A DNA stretch of 64,000 nucleotides from Pontibacterium sinense (lineage in GTDB: Bacteria; Pseudomonadota; Gammaproteobacteria; Pseudomonadales; Balneatricaceae): assembly GCF_015209595.1 (NCBI RefSeq), contig NZ_JADEYS010000011.1, positions 81,048 through 145,047 of the forward strand, given 5' to 3'. Position numbers and translations under genes: made by a program. Below, one piece after another: positions 40,881-49,345 of this stretch (positions are counted from its first letter, which is position 1; each line of letters opens with the position of its first letter). Under the pieces are notes generated by a model. It was given only the letters and a program-made list of their open reading frames with translations. It did not search any database and was not told the origin of the DNA.

Positions 40881-41549
40881 TCACTTCACATAAGGATTCC
40901 GATTCCCCTGCCGCTCCTCAATCAAATCATTCCGCTTCCGCTCCCAGTCATCCACCGGATCCTGCTTCGCCCACGCCTCAAACAGTCGACGCTGCTGTTT
41001 GCTCAACCGCACACCGTACGTATCCCGCATATAAAAATACGTCCGCGCGATATCACCCCTTAAATAGGGTGCAGGCTCCGCTTTACGAGCTTTAAAGTCG
41101 ATCTCCACATCACAACTGCCGTAGGCACGCTTCTCACCTTCCAACATCCCAAAACGGTAGTTAGAACGGTCCCCGTTCACCTCACCGACTGCCGGAACGA
41201 GGTTATGCATATCAGCTTCCATCTGCTTGAAGTCCGGATTCTTGCGGCAGTTTTTACGTCCACCGTCCTGCCAACACTGCAACTGATGACCAAATGCCCA
41301 TGCCGGCATCACATGTTCCCACTCGATACGTTTGGCACGCTTGGCATTTTTACGCGGGTCATATCCACAGCTATCCAGATCTGGGATCAGTTTTTTACCC
41401 TTCTTTTTATAATCACAGCCGCAGTAAAAACTCACCGGCTGATCAGCATAGATCTCTGCCAGAATACGTTTCGATTTACTGAACGAGGGTTGTGCGGCGT
41501 GCGCCACGTTAAATATGAGGAGAGCGACTAAAAAGGTCCTTAAGAACAT
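40881..41549 (-). CDS. Endonuclease I (EndA/Dns family)
   Basis: A 222-residue exported nuclease that cuts double-stranded DNA. The start at 41547-41549 gives a signal peptide ([18 protein letters not shown]); a frame 13 codons longer lacks that fit. The catalytic region [20 protein letters not shown] holds the metal-coordinating His, and [20 protein letters not shown] the conserved Asn. Cys pairs fit the disulphides of Vvn/EndA. It is periplasmic or secreted and may serve nucleotide scavenging. The ribosome site is weak. Confidence 0.92.
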   Translation of the reverse strand: MFLRTFLVALLIFNVAHAAQPSFSKSKRILAEIYADQPVSFYCGCDYKKKGKKLIPDLDSCGYDPRKNAKRAKRIEWEHVMPAWAFGHQLQCWQDGGRKNCRKNPDFKQMEADMHNLVPAVGEVNGDRSNYRFGMLEGEKRAYGSCDVEIDFKARKAEPAPYLRGDIARTYFYMRDTYGVRLSKQQRRLFEAWAKQDPVDDWERKRNDLIEERQGNRNPYVK

Positions 41550-41789
41550 AACGGTATCCAGACATACGTCGGCACTCCTTTGCCTCAAACTTTGTCGCCT
41601 GCTTCCCTGATCGTATGAAGTATCAGATCGATCTCAGGCGAAACTCTGATGGGTATAAACGCGCCGATAGTAGCATGATCTTCCTTTCAACTGGCTGAAC
41701 AAACCCGTCGGATACCATCGAAAAAATCTTCAGCGGTGATATAGTGTGCGCCCTTTTCCTTCAAGCCTAAAAGACGAGACACCCGCACC

Positions 41790-42158
41790 ATGGAATATGA
41801 ATTCAGTCAGGATTTCACCGGCCCGGAAGCCCGCTTTTCAATGGGCCATGAAGCACTGGGTTACTGGCTGACGCAGGAAGTGGGTGACCGTGCGGACAAA
41901 ATCGCATCACTGTTTAAGGCGCTGAATGATCTCACACAAGGCACCGCATGGGACTTCGTGCTGGACGGTTTTGAATATGACCTGCTGCTCAGCCGCAACG
42001 ATGCCACAGTGAAAGCCCACAGCCTGAACGCCGGAGATGAAGCCGATCTGGAAGAGGATATGGATTTTTACGATGCAGAATCCTCCGCCCGCTGTGGTTT
42101 AGAGGACTTCGCTTCACTGCTGAAAGATTGGGCTGAGTTTGTTGGGTATGCGGGTTAA
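41790..42158 (+). CDS. yacL: YacL family protein (UPF0231)
   Basis: A 122-residue acidic cytoplasmic protein matching the E. coli YacL family over its length: MEYEFSQDFTGPEARFSMGH, then the C-terminal block MDFYDAESSARCGLEDFASL. The function is not established. It is a single gene on its strand, 240 bp from endA and convergent with the Lrp-type gene. Confidence 0.9.
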   Translation: MEYEFSQDFTGPEARFSMGHEALGYWLTQEVGDRADKIASLFKALNDLTQGTAWDFVLDGFEYDLLLSRNDATVKAHSLNAGDEADLEEDMDFYDAESSARCGLEDFASLLKDWAEFVGYAG

Positions 42159-42201
42159 GCGTGTATAAAAGCTAAGCGGTGCTTCTCTGGATCTGTACCG
42201 A

Positions 42202-42690
42202 TCAACCCAATGGCAGGCTTGGGTTATCTTTGATTTCATTCACTGAAATGTGTGACTGAACCGACGTCACGCCCGGAATCCGCCGAAGAAAAGTAATGCG
42301 CTCAGAAAACTCATCCACATCACGGGCAACCAACTGCAGCAGGTAATCAACGTCACCGGTGATGCAATGACACATCTGCACCCAGTCCAGTTCACGCATA
42401 AGCTGCTCAAACTGATTGGTTAACTCAATATCGTGGCTGGCGAACGAGACTTGAGTAAAAACAACAACACCAAATCCCAGCTTTCTGCGATTCAATACCG
42501 TTCTGTATTCCTCGATATACCCTTCATCCTCCAGCTTTTTCCAGCGCCGCCAACAGGGTGTTTCACTCAAACTAACCTGATCTGATAACGCGCTATTGCT
42601 GATACGGCCATCTGATTGCAGTTTTCTGAGTATCTCTAAGTCTTTGCTATCGACAGCCCATAGAGTGGAATCTTTCTTATTTCTAGCCAT
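42202..42690 (-). CDS. Lrp/AsnC-family transcriptional regulator
   Basis: A 162-residue regulator with the Lrp arrangement: N-terminal helix-turn-helix (LEILRKLQSDGRISNSALSD followed by QVSLSETPCWRRWKKLEDEG) and a RAM effector domain (WVQMCHCITGDVDYLLQLVA). It senses amino acids and works as oligomers. It is divergent from a LysE-type amino acid exporter with a 122-bp gap, so that gene is the likely target. Confidence 0.93.
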   Translation of the reverse strand: MARNKKDSTLWAVDSKDLEILRKLQSDGRISNSALSDQVSLSETPCWRRWKKLEDEGYIEEYRTVLNRRKLGFGVVVFTQVSFASHDIELTNQFEQLMRELDWVQMCHCITGDVDYLLQLVARDVDEFSERITFLRRIPGVTSVQSHISVNEIKDNPSLPLG

Positions 42691-42812
42691 AACAGAACCA
42701 TTCTTCTATTTAATCAATACTACTGAGTGTATTTAGCAACGTTATTTCTAGCCGTCAATATAGAATATTTAGGAAAGTAATCACATGACCAGACGTTAGC
42801 GGGGATAAGTGA

Positions 42813-43433
42813 ATGGATTTATTTGAGGGTTTACTGACACTGACGGCCATACACTTTATTGCTACCGCATCACCCGGGCCTGAATTCGTACTGATCTCAA
42901 AAGAAGCCCTGCAGAATGGAAGACGCGCTGGGTTTATATGCCTCGTTGGCACTATGACCGGCCTGTTGATCCACATCTTGTACTCAGCATTTGGCTTAGC
43001 TGCAATCATCTCCAGATCACCTGAAGCGATGCTGGCTATCCAGATGATGGGAGGCAGCTACCTTGTGTATCTCGGACTCATGGGATTAAAGGCAAAGCCC
43101 TCAGATCAATCCGATCAGACAGCCGGGGAATATAAGCACCGTTCAGACTGGCAGCTGTTCAGAAGTGGCTTTATATGCGACCTGTTAAATCCCAAAGCCC
43201 CGATCTATTACGTAGCGCTCTTCACTTTTGTGCTGTCACCAGATGTTCCCGCCTCCCATATGGCTGCGTATGGCATCTGGATTATGCTGATTCACGGCAG
43301 CTGGTTTTCTGTCATGGTGGTGCTGTTATCCAATCCCGTGGTCAACACGAAATTCAGACGTATGGGACACTGGATTGACCGCATTTTAGGTGGGGCCATG
43401 ATCGCGATGGGCGTCAAAATCATCACGACCTGA
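42813..43433 (+). CDS. LysE/RhtB-family amino acid exporter
   Basis: A 206-residue inner membrane protein with six hydrophobic helices and the family opening ATASPGPEFVLISKEALQNG, which holds the conserved Pro-Gly-Pro. It exports amino acids or homoserine lactones. The divergent Lrp-type regulator probably induces it when a given amino acid accumulates. Length is typical. The ATG has a weak AGCGGGG-like site upstream. Confidence 0.92.
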   Translation: MDLFEGLLTLTAIHFIATASPGPEFVLISKEALQNGRRAGFICLVGTMTGLLIHILYSAFGLAAIISRSPEAMLAIQMMGGSYLVYLGLMGLKAKPSDQSDQTAGEYKHRSDWQLFRSGFICDLLNPKAPIYYVALFTFVLSPDVPASHMAAYGIWIMLIHGSWFSVMVVLLSNPVVNTKFRRMGHWIDRILGGAMIAMGVKIITT

Positions 43434-43454
43434 TCCAGTTCACCGCATTGTGAC

Positions 43455-44027
43455 TTAAGATTCAGCCAATGAGCCTAAGCTAAACACCTTGCCCTGACTC
43501 TCGATCACCAGATGCTGCTCACCGTCGATCTCACGCTCATCCGCCAGCTCCACCAGTTCATAAAAGACATTACGAGCGATCAGTCCTTCCATGCCAAACC
43601 TGACCGCAATGTACGGTGATGGCTCACCGGTCTGGTCACAGTGCTCCACCCGGATCGGATAGGTTTCACCGGCAACAACCACATCATCGGTTTTACTGGT
43701 AAACACCAGCTCCGGCCCCTGCTCGCCTTCGCGTTGTTCCACGCTGACAAACAGAAAAGGGACGTCATCAACGTCGATACCGACTTTCTCAACCGGGGTT
43801 TTAAGGAAATACTGGCCGTCTTCCATCCAGAGAACACGAGAGAAAAGCTTCACCATGGCCGGACGACCGATCGGCGTACCGCCATAAAACCAAGTGCCAT
43901 CACGGGCAATACGCATCTCGATATCACCACAGAATTCGGGATTCCATTTCTCCAGCGGAGGCAACTGGTCACCCTGCTCCTGAATGTTCTTACTGGCGGC
44001 GGTCAGATCAAAGCCCTTCTTGGTCAC
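43455..44027 (-). CDS. DUF1285 domain protein
   Basis: A 190-residue soluble protein of the DUF1285 family, recognised from PPLEKWNPEFCGDIEMRIAR followed by DGTWFYGGTPIGRPAMVKLF. The second half is beta-rich. Structure-based links to nucleoside or metabolite binding have been proposed for the family, but no function is established. It is convergent with the LysE gene (21-bp gap) and divergent from the MetF-like gene. Confidence 0.87.
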   Translation of the reverse strand: MTKKGFDLTAASKNIQEQGDQLPPLEKWNPEFCGDIEMRIARDGTWFYGGTPIGRPAMVKLFSRVLWMEDGQYFLKTPVEKVGIDVDDVPFLFVSVEQREGEQGPELVFTSKTDDVVVAGETYPIRVEHCDQTGEPSPYIAVRFGMEGLIARNVFYELVELADEREIDGEQHLVIESQGKVFSLGSLAES

Positions 44028-44267
44028 GCGTTTACTCCTACAAAACAGTGCTGCAGTTCTACTTTTTGGCTGTACTTCTTACCGTGGTCGATCACGTATA
44101 GTCTACTGCGTTTGATGACTTCCCACTGTAGTGATTCTATTTCACTCAAGCCACATTAAATTCACTCAACTTTATTATCAAAACTTTCATCTTATAACCT
44201 AATCACATGAAAATGATTAATTGTTAGAATAGTCCGTACTTAAAAAAGACAAAGTAGCAGCATAAAA

Positions 44268-45221
44268 ATGAAACAGGATCTAAGAGCTAAGTTTGCAGAC
44301 CCAAGTCGTGGTGTTTACCTGATCGGTACATGCCCTCCTAAGGATGGCACGTCTCCGGAGCAGGCAAACGAGATCGCGACTAAGTTGCTGGCCCGTCTGG
44401 GTCAGATCGACTATGACGGCCTGATTGTGTATGACATTCAGGATGAGAGCAGCCGTACCGATGTACCGCGCCCGTTCCCGTTTATGCGCACCTTAGATCC
44501 ACGAATGTATTCTAAGCTGGTACGTGAAATCGCTGAACACCCAGTCATCACCTACAAAAGTGTGTCTCAGAGAGATCGTGACGATTTCAACAACTGGCTG
44601 GATGACGCCTGGAATGACTATGGCGTTCGCGACATGGTGATGGTGGGTAGTCCATCCAACGATGGCGAAATCAAACTGTCCCTGAACGATGCCTATGATG
44701 CAGTGGGTGATCATCCGCTGGATTATCAGCTGGGCGGTGTGACCATCGCGGAGCGTCACGCTAAGAAAGGTGATGAACACCTGCGCCTGCTGGATAAGTC
44801 CAACAAGGGTTGTGAGTTCTTCGTCTCTCAGGCGGTATACAACTCTCAGGCCACCATCGACATGCTGACCAGCTATGCCCGTGAGTGTCGCATCCGTGGT
44901 GAACAGCCAAAACGGATCATCCTGACATTCACCCCGTGTGGCGGCGCTAAGACATTGGAATTTATGGAGTGGCTGGGTATCTCCGTACCGGAAGGCACCC
45001 GCTGGCGTATTCTGGATTCTGCGAATCCATTGATGGAGTCGATCCGTACCTGTCGTAGTAATCTGGAACAGATTCTTGATGCGGTTATCGACCTGGGCCT
45101 ACCGCTGGGCCTGAACATCGAATCCCTGACTAACCGTAAAGATGAGATCGATGCGTCGATTCGTCTCTACAAACTGCTGAAAGCCACGCTGGATCTGCGT
45201 CTGGCTGAACAGCAGCTCTGA
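44268..45221 (+). CDS. Methylenetetrahydrofolate reductase-like protein
   Basis: A 317-residue TIM-barrel protein resembling MetF: an early Thr-rich GTCPPKD, a Gln-containing barrel strand GCEFFVSQAVYNSQATIDML that corresponds to the MetF folate-binding segment, and a late glycine-containing QPKRIILTFTPCGG. It is more diverged than normal MetF and lacks the usual FEFFPPK start. It might be a MetF-related reductase or a different FAD/folate enzyme. Codon bias suggests good expression. It is a single gene with its own terminator. The 240 bases upstream hold no visible riboswitch. Confidence 0.7.
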   Translation: MKQDLRAKFADPSRGVYLIGTCPPKDGTSPEQANEIATKLLARLGQIDYDGLIVYDIQDESSRTDVPRPFPFMRTLDPRMYSKLVREIAEHPVITYKSVSQRDRDDFNNWLDDAWNDYGVRDMVMVGSPSNDGEIKLSLNDAYDAVGDHPLDYQLGGVTIAERHAKKGDEHLRLLDKSNKGCEFFVSQAVYNSQATIDMLTSYARECRIRGEQPKRIILTFTPCGGAKTLEFMEWLGISVPEGTRWRILDSANPLMESIRTCRSNLEQILDAVIDLGLPLGLNIESLTNRKDEIDASIRLYKLLKATLDLRLAEQQL

Positions 45222-45251
45222 TTTCAGCACCTCCTTCAGCTGAATACTTCG

Positions 45252-45282
45252 GGCTCCCCTGCACAGGCATGGGAGCCTTTTT
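45252..45282 (+). terminator. Terminator of the MetF-like gene
   Basis: GGCTCCC and GGGAGCC pair across a 12-base loop and are followed by five T residues. Confidence 0.85.
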
Positions 45283-45295
45283 CCCACCCAGATTC

Positions 45296-46030
45296 TCAAT
45301 TGCGTTTAATCTGCTCCCGTAACTGCTCCATCTGCGCTTCAATCTCTGAAATGCGTGCCTTAATCAGCCTGTAGTTATTCGGCTCCCAAATGATCAGCCG
45401 ACGATTATGATCAATTTCATACTGCGCTTTGAGCAGAAAATCATTCCCCAGCAATCCTGCCGCACCGCCTGCACCGCTGGGATTATCCAGCACTAGGGTG
45501 CGAACACCTTTCGTTTCGTAGGGCCCTATCACCACACGGTCCACCTTAAGCATCTCTGTTGGCACAAATCGGCCATCCGCCACCTGTGCAACCCCGGCAC
45601 GTTTATACCGAGCCCGCAGTGGCTTAAGTGCGTGCTTATAGAGCACTGTGGCCGACGCACCAGTATCCATCACTAGGTTCAACTTCACCGATCGGCCGCT
45701 GTAGACCAGCTTGACCGGTGCTACAACAAGGTTATTTCTGATCATAACCGGCATTTCCAGCTGTTCTAACTGTTCCGATAAACGCTGGCGATATGAAGAC
45801 AGGTCATCACGACTTTCACGGTAGAGGCTTTGCAGTTGGAGCTCAGACTCTTCGACGTCAGAACGTTCAGGTTCCTCGCGGATATCCAACTGATCACGAT
45901 ATTGCTGCGGAACACGACTGAGATTGTCGACATAGACCTTATGTCCATCTTCGGTCTCATAGTGATAGATACGGGCAACCACGGTAGGTGAAAGGAGTGC
46001 GAGAATTAACAGCGTGACAAAGATACGCAT
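45296..46030 (-). CDS. Exported retropepsin-like aspartic protease with DUF4124
   Basis: A 244-residue protein. A signal peptide (MRIFVTLLILALLSPTVVA) is followed by a DUF4124-like strand (IYHYETEDGHKVYVDNLSRV), a helical linker (60-95) and a single retropepsin fold with D122-T-G-A-S and the hydrophobic flap partner GLLGNDFLLKAQYEID. It would act as a dimer in the periplasm. A C-terminal coiled coil (ARISEIEAQMEQLREQIKR) may provide the dimer contact. Substrate is unknown. It faces the MetF-like gene's terminator. Confidence 0.87.
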   Translation of the reverse strand: MRIFVTLLILALLSPTVVARIYHYETEDGHKVYVDNLSRVPQQYRDQLDIREEPERSDVEESELQLQSLYRESRDDLSSYRQRLSEQLEQLEMPVMIRNNLVVAPVKLVYSGRSVKLNLVMDTGASATVLYKHALKPLRARYKRAGVAQVADGRFVPTEMLKVDRVVIGPYETKGVRTLVLDNPSGAGGAAGLLGNDFLLKAQYEIDHNRRLIIWEPNNYRLIKARISEIEAQMEQLREQIKRN

Positions 46031-46224
46031 AATGTCATGTCCTTTTAGCGTTCTATCCCTAGAGCGCTAATGGGAGGTGATAAAAGAAACTATCCTGCTT
46101 ATAGAGCAAGGAGGCACTAAAACAGCTTGTCAGATGAAACCGGAAGCATGCCGTTGCTCTTTACGTGGGTTCATCCTTTTTCTTCCTGATAGTACTGACT
46201 CTAAGCCCTATCGACGGAAAGTAA

Positions 46225-46246
46225 AAGGCACCCTGCAGGGTGCCTT
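46225..46246 (-). terminator. Terminator of the dGTPase-yciH-small protein operon
   Basis: AAGGCACCC and GGGTGCCTT form a perfect 9-bp stem with loop TGCA, followed on the leftward strand by TTTTAC. Confidence 0.75.
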
Positions 46247-46276
46247 CTGAAAACACTCGATAAATCAACGTATTGA

Positions 46277-46405
46277 TTAGCCGAGAAAATTGTTCAAGCC
46301 ATTCAGCACAAACACCGCTACAACCGCCAGAAAAACCAGACCAAAGCGCATCATCATACAAAAGCGGCAGATCTTCTTGGGCTTTTTCTGCGTCTTACTA
46401 CTCAC
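46277..46405 (-). CDS. Small single-helix membrane protein after yciH
   Basis: A 42-residue protein with a GTG start at 46403-46405, three bases after the yciH stop. It has a very basic start (MSSKTQKKPKK), a C-x2-C pair (ICRFCMMMR) and one hydrophobic helix (FGLVFLAVVAVFVLNGL). An AGGCGG overlaps the end of yciH and could serve as ribosome site. A clean terminator follows 31 bp later. The layout (positive-inside, one helix) fits a real small inner membrane protein. I do not recognise the family. Confidence 0.6.
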   Translation of the reverse strand: MSSKTQKKPKKICRFCMMMRFGLVFLAVVAVFVLNGLNNFLG

Positions 46406-46408
46406 AGC

Positions 46409-46783
46409 TTAACCGCCTGCCAACTTAACTTTGAAACCTTCTTTCTCAAGCACCGTCTTCAGCTTGTCCCGATGATCACCCTGTATCTCGATCACACCGT
46501 CTTTCAGCGCACCACCCGTACCACAGACTTTCTTTAGCTTTTTACTCAGTGATTTCAATTCATCCGCTGTCAGTGGTACACCGGTAATCGTCGTCACACC
46601 CTTGCCTTTGCGTCCTGAGGTTTCACGACGAATACGTACGATGCCATCTAATCCTTCTATCCGCTGCTGATCAGCCAGCGAATCACAGATACAGGCATCC
46701 TGCGGTTTGCTGCATTCAGGACACATCGCCCCGTGTTCAGTGGAATAAACCAGCCCCTGCAGCTGATCGCGTAATGAGGACAT
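46409..46783 (-). CDS. yciH: YciH, eIF1/SUI1-like translation factor
   Basis: A 124-residue protein related to eukaryotic eIF1. The SUI1 domain is seen in VRIRRETSGRKGKGVTTITG and GTGGALKDGVIEIQGDHRDK. The N-terminal extension carries CPECSKPQDACIC, a possible metal site. YciH can discriminate initiation codons or inhibit translation in E. coli. The ATG at 46781-46783 has GGGAG 7 bases upstream; a longer frame overlapping the dGTPase gene is less likely. It is 34 bp after dgt-like and 3 bp before the small membrane protein. Confidence 0.93.
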   Translation of the reverse strand: MSSLRDQLQGLVYSTEHGAMCPECSKPQDACICDSLADQQRIEGLDGIVRIRRETSGRKGKGVTTITGVPLTADELKSLSKKLKKVCGTGGALKDGVIEIQGDHRDKLKTVLEKEGFKVKLAGG

Positions 46784-46817
46784 CAGACACTCCCGGTGAA
46801 ATACTGTATTGAACTGA

Positions 46818-48137
46818 TCAGGCCAGACCACCAATTTGTCGGGCCAGATAGGATGCGTAATTGTCGGTCATTCCGCCAATGAAATCGAGTGCTCGCATGT
46901 ATGAATGATAAAGCGGTTTATCATGGGCTGGCGCATGAATGCCCATCAGACTAAGAATTTTCTCTGTTTCATAGCTGAGGTTTTTACCCTTATTCTGATG
47001 ATTGTCGTAAACCGCATGACAGAATGCATCGAGCAAAGCCCCCAATGTCCGGTACGCCCCCACTTCCAGTTCCGTCTTTCGGGTGTCCGGGAACACGCGT
47101 TCACGCGCCAGTGTCTTCGCCTTATGGATACCGCTACAAACGCCGGGGTCACCATCAGACACCAGCTCACCTTTATATTCGCCTGCCATGATTTTCGGGT
47201 AATGCTGGATAAAAGCGTCGACGGAAGAATCGATCATGTTTTCCATCGCCATACCGCGCAGGGCCGAAATCTTACGTCGTGCTGATGCTTCGGTATTGAA
47301 GATTTCCGCATCAAAGGCCAGATCACCGCACATCTCCAGCAAGATGGGTTTGATCTGTTCAAAGCTGAGAATATTCAGCTCGATTGCATCCTCCAGATCA
47401 AGAATGGCATAGCAAATATCGTCGGCGGCCTCCATCAGATAGGCCAGAGGATGTCGACACCAGAGGTTGTCATCCAGCTTGACCAGCCCCAGCTCTTTCG
47501 CCAGCTTGTTGAGGATCTCCAGCTCCATTTGGAAACTACTGAATTTTCCCCGTTTACAGGCATTTTCCACGCCCCACGGATATTTTAACAAGGTGCCAAG
47601 TGTTGGGAAGGTAAGGCGCAGGCCGCCATCAAACAGGTGATTTTCGATGCGCGTCACGACCCGAAATCCTTGAGCGTTGCCCTCAAAGGTTTGCAGATCC
47701 AGTCGCTCCCGCTCACTCAGTGAAGCCAGCAAAAACTGGTTGCTGTCACGCCTGAACCAGTCACGAATCGCATATTCACCGGCATGGCCAAACGGTGGAT
47801 TTCCAATATCATGTGCCAGACACGCAGCCTGCACAATGACGCCAATGTCATGGGGGGTGATCCAGTCGGGCAAATCATTATGTAGCAGCTCACCAACCCG
47901 AATACCCAAACTACGCCCGACACTGCCCACTTCAATCGAATGAGTTAATCGGGTGTGTATATGATCGTTAGACGCGAGCGGATGAACCTGGGTTTTACGC
48001 CCCAAACGGCGGAACGCACTGGAAAAAACGATGCGGTCATGATCTTTGTGGAAATGGCTGCGGCCTAATTCCTGCGCAGAAAGCGCTTGGTGGCCGTACC
48101 GCTGTGAAGTGAGTAAACGATCCCACTGCATGGACAT
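46818..48137 (-). CDS. dGTPase-like HD-domain triphosphohydrolase
   Basis: A 439-residue enzyme that hydrolyses dNTPs to nucleosides and triphosphate. The HD motif is complete: RLTHSIEVGSVGR, then CLAHDIGNPPFGHAGE, and later the Asp in AADDICYAILDLED. The length matches the bacterial dGTPase-like subfamily. The ATG at 48135-48137 has AGGAG 8 bases upstream. It is the first gene of a three-gene operon with yciH and a small membrane protein. Control of dNTP pools and mutation rate is the known role of relatives. Confidence 0.93.
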   Translation of the reverse strand: MSMQWDRLLTSQRYGHQALSAQELGRSHFHKDHDRIVFSSAFRRLGRKTQVHPLASNDHIHTRLTHSIEVGSVGRSLGIRVGELLHNDLPDWITPHDIGVIVQAACLAHDIGNPPFGHAGEYAIRDWFRRDSNQFLLASLSERERLDLQTFEGNAQGFRVVTRIENHLFDGGLRLTFPTLGTLLKYPWGVENACKRGKFSSFQMELEILNKLAKELGLVKLDDNLWCRHPLAYLMEAADDICYAILDLEDAIELNILSFEQIKPILLEMCGDLAFDAEIFNTEASARRKISALRGMAMENMIDSSVDAFIQHYPKIMAGEYKGELVSDGDPGVCSGIHKAKTLARERVFPDTRKTELEVGAYRTLGALLDAFCHAVYDNHQNKGKNLSYETEKILSLMGIHAPAHDKPLYHSYMRALDFIGGMTDNYASYLARQIGGLA

Positions 48138-48415
48138 CCTGATTCTCCTTTCCGTCACTGCTACCAGCTTAATGCCAGCTGCCGGTGGTGCCATTCCTGT
48201 ATTAACACGCCATTATTGCCTGCATGCATGACAGTCCGTGGGCTACGGCAATATGTCCATTCTTTCGCCCTAAGTAACACATTGCAAGTCACCATAGCCC
48301 GTCTATGCTTTCAACTATAGACAGAGACAGCAGTACGGTGTGCCATTTACATCGGGAGATCTGAAATCCGCCAGAACGGAATCATGGTCGGCCAACTCAA
48401 ATAAGGGGCCTGATT

Positions 48416-49087
48416 ATGGATCATCACTCTTCTCATAACGCTTCAGATACCAGCCCTGAAGCCAACTTGATTGCACTTTATCCAATGGTGCACGAACTGG
48501 TTGGGGATGCCTACTTTCACTTGCTCGCTGAGCATTACCTCACTCACTACGCAGCTATCACACCACCCAAGCTTTTTGGAGACCGCTTCGGTCAGCTCCT
48601 GCTCAGGCACTATATGTCACACCCCGAGCTAGACAAACTGGCCGTCTTGCCGGAACTGGCGAGGCTTGAATGGTTGATGCATGACTCCGAGGGTTCAGAC
48701 GACGAATACGTACTGGATACGGCACAACTCGATACTGTATCGCCAGAGGAGCAACCACAAATCTGCTTTCACGCCTGTCCCAGCATCCGTCTGATGTACA
48801 GTCGATGGCCGCTATTCAGCATCTGGATGGCCCATCAACAGGGTAAGATGGAGCATCTGAGTGATGAAGGTGGCGAAGAATGGCTATGTATCCACCAGCA
48901 GCATGAGCATGGCAAACACCCTGTTGTTGTTGAAACCTTGTCTGAACCTATGGCGCAGCTGCTCGGCGCGATTCTCAAAGGTTACACGATGGGCCAGCTG
49001 AGCCAGATGAATCTGGATCTACGCCATTATCTGCCGTTGCTAGTGCGTAAACAGTGGTTGGATTACTTCACGCTGAAAAAATCCTGA
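48416..49087 (+). CDS. Orphan HvfC-like (DUF2063-related) protein
   Basis: A 223-residue soluble protein. Residues 18-85 (LIALYPMVHELVGDAYFHLL, then THYAAITPPKLFGDRFGQLL) resemble the core of HvfC/DUF2063 proteins, the partners of the DUF692 (MNIO) enzymes that modify Cys in small copper-binding peptides. The usual N-terminal half is missing and a His/Ser-rich start is present instead. No DUF692 gene or peptide precursor is adjacent, but a Cys-rich broken gene follows immediately. The assignment rests on pattern similarity; a stand-alone function is unknown. The ribosome site is weak. Confidence 0.6.
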   Translation: MDHHSSHNASDTSPEANLIALYPMVHELVGDAYFHLLAEHYLTHYAAITPPKLFGDRFGQLLLRHYMSHPELDKLAVLPELARLEWLMHDSEGSDDEYVLDTAQLDTVSPEEQPQICFHACPSIRLMYSRWPLFSIWMAHQQGKMEHLSDEGGEEWLCIHQQHEHGKHPVVVETLSEPMAQLLGAILKGYTMGQLSQMNLDLRHYLPLLVRKQWLDYFTLKKS

Positions 49088-49096
49088 CGTGTATTG

Positions 49097-49324
49097 ATGA
49101 CTGCACCCGTTGTCGACACTCTGACCGAAATCTGTTGTCCAACTTGTGGCTACAAGCAGCATGAAGAGATGCCAATGAATGCCTGCATCTGGTTTTGGTA
49201 ATGCCCAGGCTGCCAGACATTGATCCGCCCCAAAGCCGGGGATTGCTGTATTTACTGCTCTTATGCAACGATGCCCTGTCCTCCGGTTCAATTGAACGGA
49301 AAATGCTGCAACCGCCATCCGTAA
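49097..49324 (+). pseudogene. GDCCVxC-family small Cys-rich protein gene with in-frame TAA
   Basis: From the ATG at 49097 the frame reads ICCPTCGYKQHEEMPMNACI, then WFW, a TAA at 49199-49201, then CPGCQTLIRPKAGDCCIYCS and PCPPVQLNGKCC to a stop at 49322-49324. The GDCCxxC core and the paired C-x2-C match a family that includes selenocysteine members. In relatives the stop position is usually Glu (YEC), so GAA to TAA is a single change. Both halves keep all Cys, so the loss looks recent. It starts 10 bp after the HvfC-like gene and ends 22 bp before a thioredoxin-domain gene. Confidence 0.68.
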
Positions 49325-49345
49325 TAACTCGTGTCAGGAGCCCTC

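Noticed and set aside
40338..40884. Small open frames within the palindromic element
   Set aside because: They arise from the symmetric GC-rich hairpins, occur on both strands and have no ribosome sites.
49199..49201. Selenocysteine readthrough in the GDCCVxC gene
   Set aside because: The codon is TAA, not TGA, and it lies at a Glu position rather than a Cys position.
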